DNA of 10,523 nt from Burkholderiales bacterium RIFCSPHIGHO2_12_FULL_61_11 (GTDB lineage: Bacteria > Pseudomonadota > Gammaproteobacteria > Burkholderiales > Burkholderiaceae_C). How positions within the stretch are numbered: the first letter of the stretch is position 1; every line of letters starts with the position of its first letter. The notes beneath the pieces are model-generated. The model saw only the letters and a program-made list of their open reading frames with translations. It was not told the DNA's origin and did no database searches. Shown here one piece after another: positions 6,318 through 10,523 of this stretch. The position numbers were made by a program, and so were the translations under genes. The stretch lies in NCBI GenBank assembly GCA_001770785.1, contig MERZ01000173.1, positions 40,715 to 51,237 on the forward strand, read 5' to 3'.

Positions 6318-8662
6318 TGACCGCTACCCGCCGCCGTGGCATTGCTGCCATCGCGCTGTGGCTGGCGTTCTTGCTGAGCTGTGGTGTCCTGATCAGCCGT
6401 ACCCAGTTCACCACTGACCTGTCGGCATTTTTGCCGCGCACCCCCACGCCTGAGCAACAGCTGCTGATGGATCAACTGCGTGACGGTCTGGCGTCACGGC
6501 TGATTCTGGTAGGCATTGAAGGCGCCGATGCGCCCACCCGTGCCCGGCTCTCCAAACAAACAGCCCAGCGCCTGCGCGCCGATCCGGCTTTCGTCACCGT
6601 CAACAATGGCGAGCCCGTGAACACCGAACGTGACCGCGCTTTCCTGTTCAACAACCGCTACCTGCTGAGCCCTGCGGTGACGCCTGAACGCTTCACGGCA
6701 GACGGCCTGCATGCCGCCTTGAGCGACAGTATCGATCTGCTCGCCTCACCTGCCGGGCTGCTGGTCAAGTCCCTGCTGCCACGCGACCCGAGCGGTGAAA
6801 TGGTGAAATTGCTTGACCAGCAGGGCAGTGGTACCCACCCAAAGCTGGTCGATGGTGCCTGGGCATCACGCGACGGCGCGCGCGCCTTGATGCTGATGCA
6901 AATCCGCGCGGCGGGATCCGACACCGATGCCCAGCAAAGCGCCATGGCAGCCATCCGGCAAGCGTTTGACCAGGCAGCCGGCGCAACCCCCGCAGCCAAA
7001 CTGGTGATGACCGGCCCCGGCGTATTTTCGGTGACCTCACGCGAGACCATCAAAAGCCAGGTTACCCGCCTGTCCATCCTCAGCGTGTTGCTCATTGCGA
7101 CGCTTCTGTTGCTGGTTTATCGCTCCTTTAGCGCGCTGATGTTGGGTTTCTTGCCCGTCATCAGCGGCGTTCTGGCAGGTATCGCAGCCGTCAGCCTGGG
7201 CTTTGGCGCGGTGCATGGCATCACCTTGGGGTTTGGCACCGCACTGATCGGCGAGGCGGTGGATTATTCCATCTACCTGTTTGTGCAATCCGAACAAAGT
7301 GGTGGAGACCAGCAGAACTGGATCAGGCGCTTCTGGCCCACCATCCGCCTCGGCGTGCTGACCTCGATAGCCGGATTTGCGTCGCTGCTGCTGTCCGGCT
7401 TTCCGGGTCTGGCGCAACTCGGTCTGTATGCGATTGCCGGGCTGGTAGCCGCCGCCACCGTGACCCGCTTCGTCCTGCCCCATCTGCTGCCGGTAAAGTT
7501 TCGCATCCATGACGTTGCGGCTACAGGCAGCGTACTGGCCCGCCTGGCACAGCGCGCCGCTGTTCTGCGCTGGCCGGCCGCGATACTGTTGCTGGTGGCC
7601 TGCGCCATCCTCATCCAAAACCGTGCCAGCTTGTTCAATGACAAGATTTCATCCTTAAGTCCGGTGTCGCAAGCCGATGTGGCCCTGGATGAGAGTCTGC
7701 GCGCCGACATGGGCGCGCCGGATGTGCGTTATCTGGTCGTCGTAACCGGCACCAGCCGGGAATCGGTATTGGGCTCCTCCGAGCAGGTTTCCACGCTGCT
7801 GCAGACGCAAGTCGAGCAGGGTGAGCTCGCCAGATTTGAAAGCCCCAGTCGTTACCTGCCCAGCATGGCAACGCAGCGTGCACGCCAGGCCAGCTTGCCT
7901 ACTCCGGCACTGCTGGAATCGAACCTGGCACAAGCGGTTCAAGGCTTGCCGGTGCGCGCGCAACTGTTTACGCCGTTTCTGGCCGATGTTGCCGCCGCTC
8001 GCAGCCAGCCCTTGCTGCAAGCGGCCGACCTTGAGCAAACCTCCATGGCCATGGCGGTGGAGGCTTTGCTCATTCAGCAAGAGCGCCATTGGACGGCCTT
8101 GTTGCCGCTGACCGCGCCTGAGGGTGTGAGCATCAATGCAGACCGAATTCGCACTGCGTTGAGCGCCATGGGACTGCCGAACGTGCTGTTTGTCGACATG
8201 AAAGCCGAATCCGACCGCCTGTATTCCGGCTATCTGCATGAAGCCATTTGGTTGTCGCTAGGTGGGCTGCTCGCCATTATTGGGCTGCTGCTGGCGGTTT
8301 TTCGCTCGCCCCTGCGCGTGCTGCGCATCATCGCGCCTCTGGCAGCAGCGGTGATTACGGTCACGGCGGGATTGGCCGCGCTTGGCCAGCAGCTGATTAT
8401 TCTGCATTTGGTGGGCTTGCTGCTGGTGGTTGCGGTGGGCTCCAACTACGCCTTGTTCTTTGATCGACCCGATCCAGGCACACCGATTTCGCCCCGCACC
8501 CTGGCCTCAATGCTGTTTGCCAACCTCACCACCGTCGCAGGTTTTGGACTGCTGGCATTTTCCAACGTGTCAATCCTGCAGGCCTTGGGTGCCACCGTGG
8601 CACCGGGCGTCATTCTGGCGCTGATTTATTCAGCAATCTTTGCCAGGAAAACCCATGCGTGA
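6317..8662 (+). CDS. MMPL/RND-superfamily lipid exporter (ApeM-like)
   Basis: A 781-residue inner-membrane exporter with the duplicated MMPL layout. The first half has TM1 near the N-terminus, a periplasmic domain to about 250, and TM2-6 at about 252-395. The second has TM7 at about 419-434, a periplasmic domain to about 640, and TM8-12 at about 643-776. TM4 carries G-E-A-V-D316-Y317-S-I-Y, the expected proton-relay pair; the matching place in TM10 reads V-G-S-N710-Y711-A-L-F. By family it uses the proton gradient to move a lipid-like product towards the outer membrane, probably handing it to the LolA-like neighbour. The start is ATG 6317, sharing one base with the upstream TGA; GTG 6314 is an in-frame alternative one codon earlier. 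The 3' end overlaps the deacetylase by 8 bp. Confidence 0.9.
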   Translation: MTATRRRGIAAIALWLAFLLSCGVLISRTQFTTDLSAFLPRTPTPEQQLLMDQLRDGLASRLILVGIEGADAPTRARLSKQTAQRLRADPAFVTVNNGEPVNTERDRAFLFNNRYLLSPAVTPERFTADGLHAALSDSIDLLASPAGLLVKSLLPRDPSGEMVKLLDQQGSGTHPKLVDGAWASRDGARALMLMQIRAAGSDTDAQQSAMAAIRQAFDQAAGATPAAKLVMTGPGVFSVTSRETIKSQVTRLSILSVLLIATLLLLVYRSFSALMLGFLPVISGVLAGIAAVSLGFGAVHGITLGFGTALIGEAVDYSIYLFVQSEQSGGDQQNWIRRFWPTIRLGVLTSIAGFASLLLSGFPGLAQLGLYAIAGLVAAATVTRFVLPHLLPVKFRIHDVAATGSVLARLAQRAAVLRWPAAILLLVACAILIQNRASLFNDKISSLSPVSQADVALDESLRADMGAPDVRYLVVVTGTSRESVLGSSEQVSTLLQTQVEQGELARFESPSRYLPSMATQRARQASLPTPALLESNLAQAVQGLPVRAQLFTPFLADVAAARSQPLLQAADLEQTSMAMAVEALLIQQERHWTALLPLTAPEGVSINADRIRTALSAMGLPNVLFVDMKAESDRLYSGYLHEAIWLSLGGLLAIIGLLLAVFRSPLRVLRIIAPLAAAVITVTAGLAALGQQLIILHLVGLLLVVAVGSNYALFFDRPDPGTPISPRTLASMLFANLTTVAGFGLLAFSNVSILQALGATVAPGVILALIYSAIFARKTHA
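8645..8650 (+). promoter_or_regulatory. Shine-Dalgarno of the deacetylase
   Basis: AGGAAA stands 4 nt ahead of ATG 8655, inside the end of the exporter gene. It supports 8655 as the start. The core genes upstream mostly lack such a site and rely on overlapping stops and starts. Confidence 0.55.
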
Positions 8663-9458
8663 TTCACGCTGGCAACCGACGCTGTTGATCCGTGCCACCC
8701 TCGTGCTTCATGGGCTGGCCCTGCTGGCCCTGATCGCCGAACCCGGGCAATGGCGTTGGGCGCTCGCCGCCGTGCTGGTGAATCACCTCTTGATCACCGC
8801 CATCGGCCTGTGGCCACGCAGCCACTGGCTGGGGCCGAACTGGACCCGCTTGACCAGCGCTGCCACCGCCAGAAACGAAATCGCGCTGACCATCGACGAT
8901 GGCCCCGACCCCATCGTCACGCCGCAGGTGCTGGACCTGCTGGATCGCCATGCGGTCCGGGCCAGCTTTTTTTGCGTCGGTGAAAATGCCGAGCGTTACC
9001 CGGATCTGTGCCGCGAAATCGTGCGCCGCGGCCATGCCGTCGAAAACCATAGCCAGCAGCATCGCCACCATTTTTCCCTGATGGGGCTGCGTGGCATCAC
9101 GCGTGAGCTACAAGCGGCACAAGATACGCTGACCAGCATTACCGGCGAGCGGCCGGTGTTCTTTCGCGCGCCCGCCGGCTTGCGCAATCCTTTTCTCGAC
9201 CCGGTGCTGGCCCGCCTCGGGCTACAACTTGCCAGCTGGTCGGCGCGCGGTTTCGACACCCGGATTGGCGATGCCGAACGCGTCAAAAAAAACCTCTTGC
9301 GCGGCTTGCGGGCGGGTGCCATTTTACTGGTGCACGATGGCAACGCTGCGCGAACGTCCGACGGCCAACCGGTCATTCTCGATGTGTTGCCCGCGCTTCT
9401 GGAGGCCGCGGCAGCCGCCCGTCTTCGTTTTGTGACCTTGCGTCACGCGCTTGCATGA
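8655..9458 (+). CDS. Membrane-anchored NodB-type polysaccharide deacetylase
   Basis: A 267-residue carbohydrate esterase family 4 (NodB homology) protein. Two hydrophobic segments, about 11-28 and 34-53, precede the catalytic domain. The five NodB motifs are visible: T79-I-D81-D82-G-P (catalytic Asp81, metal Asp82), H132-S-Q-Q-H136 (metal histidines), R171-A-P-A-G, the region around D201, and I-L-L-V-H227-D-G (catalytic His). All key residues are kept, so an active metal-dependent deacetylase is expected, probably acting on an N-acyl sugar. The start is ATG 8655 with an AGGAAA site 4 nt before it, overlapping the exporter stop by 8 bp. Such enzymes are not part of the standard APE gene set. 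A lipid-linked sugar, as for ArnD, is a possible substrate; this is an inference. Confidence 0.9.
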   Translation: MRDSRWQPTLLIRATLVLHGLALLALIAEPGQWRWALAAVLVNHLLITAIGLWPRSHWLGPNWTRLTSAATARNEIALTIDDGPDPIVTPQVLDLLDRHAVRASFFCVGENAERYPDLCREIVRRGHAVENHSQQHRHHFSLMGLRGITRELQAAQDTLTSITGERPVFFRAPAGLRNPFLDPVLARLGLQLASWSARGFDTRIGDAERVKKNLLRGLRAGAILLVHDGNAARTSDGQPVILDVLPALLEAAAAARLRFVTLRHALA

Positions 9459-9489
9459 ACACGCCCAATCTCCAGCCACCCTGCTTTGT

Positions 9490-9504
9490 AAACTGGGACA
9501 GTTT
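9490..9504 (+). promoter_or_regulatory. Perfect inverted repeat in the gap before the PAP2 gene
   Basis: AAACTG-GGA-CAGTTT is a perfect 6-bp inverted repeat with a 3-nt centre, 41 nt ahead of the TTG start and 31 nt after the deacetylase stop. It could be an operator or a small mRNA hairpin between the two genes. A loose promoter overlapping it (TTGTAA at 9486 and a CATGTT-like -10 at 9509) is too weak to claim. Confidence 0.35.
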
Positions 9505-9533
9505 GAATCATGTTCATATTGGCGTCTCGTCAT

Positions 9534-9539
9534 GGAGGA
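9534..9539 (+). promoter_or_regulatory. Strong Shine-Dalgarno that sets a TTG start
   Basis: GGAGGA lies 6 nt before TTG 9546. The alternative ATG at 9510 in the same frame has no comparable site and would put this purine block inside the code as R-H-G-G. This favours TTG 9546 as the true start of the PAP2 gene. Confidence 0.7.
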
Positions 9540-9545
9540 CCCACC

Positions 9546-10220
9546 TTGAACGAAAGTAGACAGCAGACGCCCTGGCACCGCCAGGCTGCAGCGGTCGTGC
9601 CGCGGCATGTGGTTCTGAAAAGTATCGGGACCACGCTTTTTATCAGTCTGTTTTTCGGGGCCTACTTCTATTTGCTCAAGGGCCCAGCCTATCCAACCAC
9701 GGTGATGCCCTTTACCCTGCTGGATCGGCTGGTCGGCTTTCAGCCACTGGCCATGCCGTTGTATGTCTCATTGTGGGTCTACGTCTCCCTGCCCCCGGCA
9801 TTGCTGGCGACGCGGCGCGAACTCTATGGCTATGGCGTGGCGATGGCTGGTACCTGCCTGGTCGGCTTGGTCATCTTTTACTTCTGGCCCACGGCAGTTC
9901 CCGCGGCCGATATCGACTGGGCCCGGTATCCGGGCGTTGATTTTCTGAAAAACATGGATGCATCAGGCAATGCCTGTCCTTCGCTGCATGTGGCCACCGC
10001 GATTTTTTCGGGGATGTGGCTGCATCACTTGCTGCGTCGCTTTGGCGGGCCGCCGTGGATACTCGTCTTCAATGGCTTGTGGTGCATCGGCATCATTTAT
10101 TCCACGCTCGCCACACGTCAACATGTGGCGATGGATGTATTGGCCGGTCTTTTTCTCGGGGTGCTGGGTGCCTATTTGTCATTGCGCCATCGCGTGGACG
10201 CAGGCATAAGCGAGGCATAG
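9546..10220 (+). CDS. PAP2-superfamily (Aur1/Ipt1-like) phosphatase or head-group transferase
   Basis: A 224-residue integral membrane protein of the PAP2 superfamily. The phosphatase motifs are C144-P-S-L-H148-V-A and S186-T-L-A-T-R191-Q-H193-V-A-M-D197, giving the two histidines, the arginine and the aspartate of the active site. The classic first motif (K-x6-R-P) is absent, which points to the PAP2_3/inositolphosphotransferase-like branch. Hydrophobic spans lie at about 26-44, 68-88, 96-114, 149-163, 170-189 and 196-213. By family it either removes phosphate from a lipid or moves a phospho-head group. The start is TTG 9546 behind GGAGGA. It follows the deacetylase by 87 bp in the same direction, so it may be the last gene of the operon or a separate unit. 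The substrate is unknown. Confidence 0.86.
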   Translation: MNESRQQTPWHRQAAAVVPRHVVLKSIGTTLFISLFFGAYFYLLKGPAYPTTVMPFTLLDRLVGFQPLAMPLYVSLWVYVSLPPALLATRRELYGYGVAMAGTCLVGLVIFYFWPTAVPAADIDWARYPGVDFLKNMDASGNACPSLHVATAIFSGMWLHHLLRRFGGPPWILVFNGLWCIGIIYSTLATRQHVAMDVLAGLFLGVLGAYLSLRHRVDAGISEA

Positions 10221-10241
10221 TCAACAATCCGTATTACTATC

Positions 10242-10272
10242 ACAGGCGTTCTGAGAATCTCAATAGTCCTGT
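10242..10272. promoter_or_regulatory. Imperfect palindrome in the PAP2-hsdR gap
   Basis: ACAGG (10242-10246) pairs with CCTGT (10268-10272). TGAG (10252-10255) pairs with CTCA (10259-10262) around the centre AAT. This makes a 31-bp nested imperfect inverted repeat with a 5x5 internal mismatch. It lies 21 nt after the PAP2 stop and 60 nt before hsdR. It could be an operator for hsdR or a weak terminator, but no T-run follows. The neighbouring CGGCC/GGCCG pair (10274-10278 and 10288-10292) adds a second short stem. Confidence 0.3.
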
Positions 10273-10322
10273 CCGGCCGGTCTGAATGGCCGCTATGACG
10301 ATTGCACAACCAAGGTGGCACC

Positions 10323-10328
10323 GAGGAA
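10323..10328 (+). promoter_or_regulatory. Shine-Dalgarno of hsdR
   Basis: GAGGAA stands 4 nt before ATG 10333 and supports that start. Confidence 0.6.
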
Positions 10329-10332
10329 CCGA

Positions 10333-10523
10333 ATGGCAAGTAAAGAAGCCACCGCCCGCATCAAGATCAACAAGCTGCTCGAAGTTGCTGGCTGGCGTTT
10401 TTTCGCCGAAGGCAAATCACCTGCAAATATCCAGCTTGAACCCAGCATCACGATCAAGGCGCAGGACCTTGACGCCCTCGGCGAAGATTTCGAGAAATCG
10501 TCAAAAGGGTTTATTGATTTTCT
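10333..10523 (+). CDS. hsdR: Type I restriction endonuclease R subunit, N-terminal fragment (runs off the right edge)
   Basis: The frame from ATG 10333 is open for 63 codons to the window end. The start of the protein (A-S-K-E-A-T-A-R-I-K-I-N-K-L-L, then G20-W-R-F-F, A31-N-I, and D52-F-E-K-S-S-K-G-F-I-D62-F) matches from memory the N-terminus of HsdR proteins of type I restriction-modification systems. Asp62 is at the place where the PD-(D/E)xK nuclease core begins in these proteins. By family HsdR is the ATP-dependent DNA translocase and nuclease that partners HsdM and HsdS; those genes would lie outside the window. A GAGGAA ribosome site stands 4 nt before the start. Only the N-terminus is visible, so motor motifs cannot be checked. 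It is separated from the PAP2 gene by 112 bp. Confidence 0.8.
   Translation, partial: MASKEATARIKINKLLEVAGWRFFAEGKSPANIQLEPSITIKAQDLDALGEDFEKSSKGFIDF

Noticed and set aside
9285..9292. Run of eight A (and seven T at 8967-8973) in the deacetylase as programmed slippage or frameshift sites
   Set aside because: The zero frame is open and carries all five NodB motifs on both sides, so no shift is needed.
9510..9545. ATG 9510 as the start of the PAP2 gene
   Set aside because: No ribosome site precedes it, whereas GGAGGA is ideally spaced before TTG 9546; it remains possible but less likely.
1..10523. CRISPR arrays, tRNA or rRNA genes, insertion sequences
   Set aside because: No regularly spaced repeats, cloverleaf-like segments, transposase-like frames or terminal inverted repeats were seen on either strand by eye.

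Overview
The window looks like chromosomal DNA of a GC-rich betaproteobacterium, most likely Burkholderiales and probably a Comamonadaceae member of the Polaromonas/Rhodoferax/Variovorax type. This rests on the divergent trmJ/suhB pair, the codon usage, and the flavour of the protein sequences. The species cannot be fixed from sequence alone.

Left part (1-1944): a tRNA 2'-O-methyltransferase gene (trmJ, minus strand, 3' end beyond the window) is divergent from suhB (inositol-monophosphatase family). Both are housekeeping genes. The trmJ reading frame carries an AT-richer segment at about 466-522 that resembles a dispersed repeat and adds roughly 20 residues to a variable loop.

Central part (2058-9458): eight genes on the plus strand are packed with every stop overlapping the next start. 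In order they encode an acyl carrier protein, a COG4648-type multispan membrane protein, an AMP-forming acyl/aryl ligase, a small hotdog (FabA/FabZ-like) dehydratase, an LpxL-like acyltransferase, a LolA-like periplasmic carrier, an MMPL/RND-type lipid exporter, and a membrane-anchored NodB polysaccharide deacetylase. The first seven are the loading, tailoring and export half of an aryl-polyene (APE)-like pathway. No ketosynthase, ketoreductase, thioesterase, ammonia-lyase or glycosyltransferase lies between the flanking genes. After an 87-bp gap, a PAP2/Aur1-like phosphatase or head-group transferase (9546-10220) starts from TTG behind a strong Shine-Dalgarno.

Inferred role: the ligase activates a carboxylic acid for the carrier protein. 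The dehydratase and acyltransferase shape it and move it to a lipid or other acceptor in the inner membrane. The exporter and LolA-like protein move the product to the outer membrane, while the deacetylase and PAP2 enzyme adjust a sugar or phosphate head group. Chain elongation would have to come from elsewhere.

Right edge (10221-10523): a 112-bp non-coding gap with an imperfect palindrome leads into the first 63 codons of a type I restriction subunit (hsdR), which runs out of the window and may mark the start of an accessory or defence region. No tRNA, rRNA, CRISPR array or insertion sequence was seen. No gene-free stretch exceeds about 135 bp.
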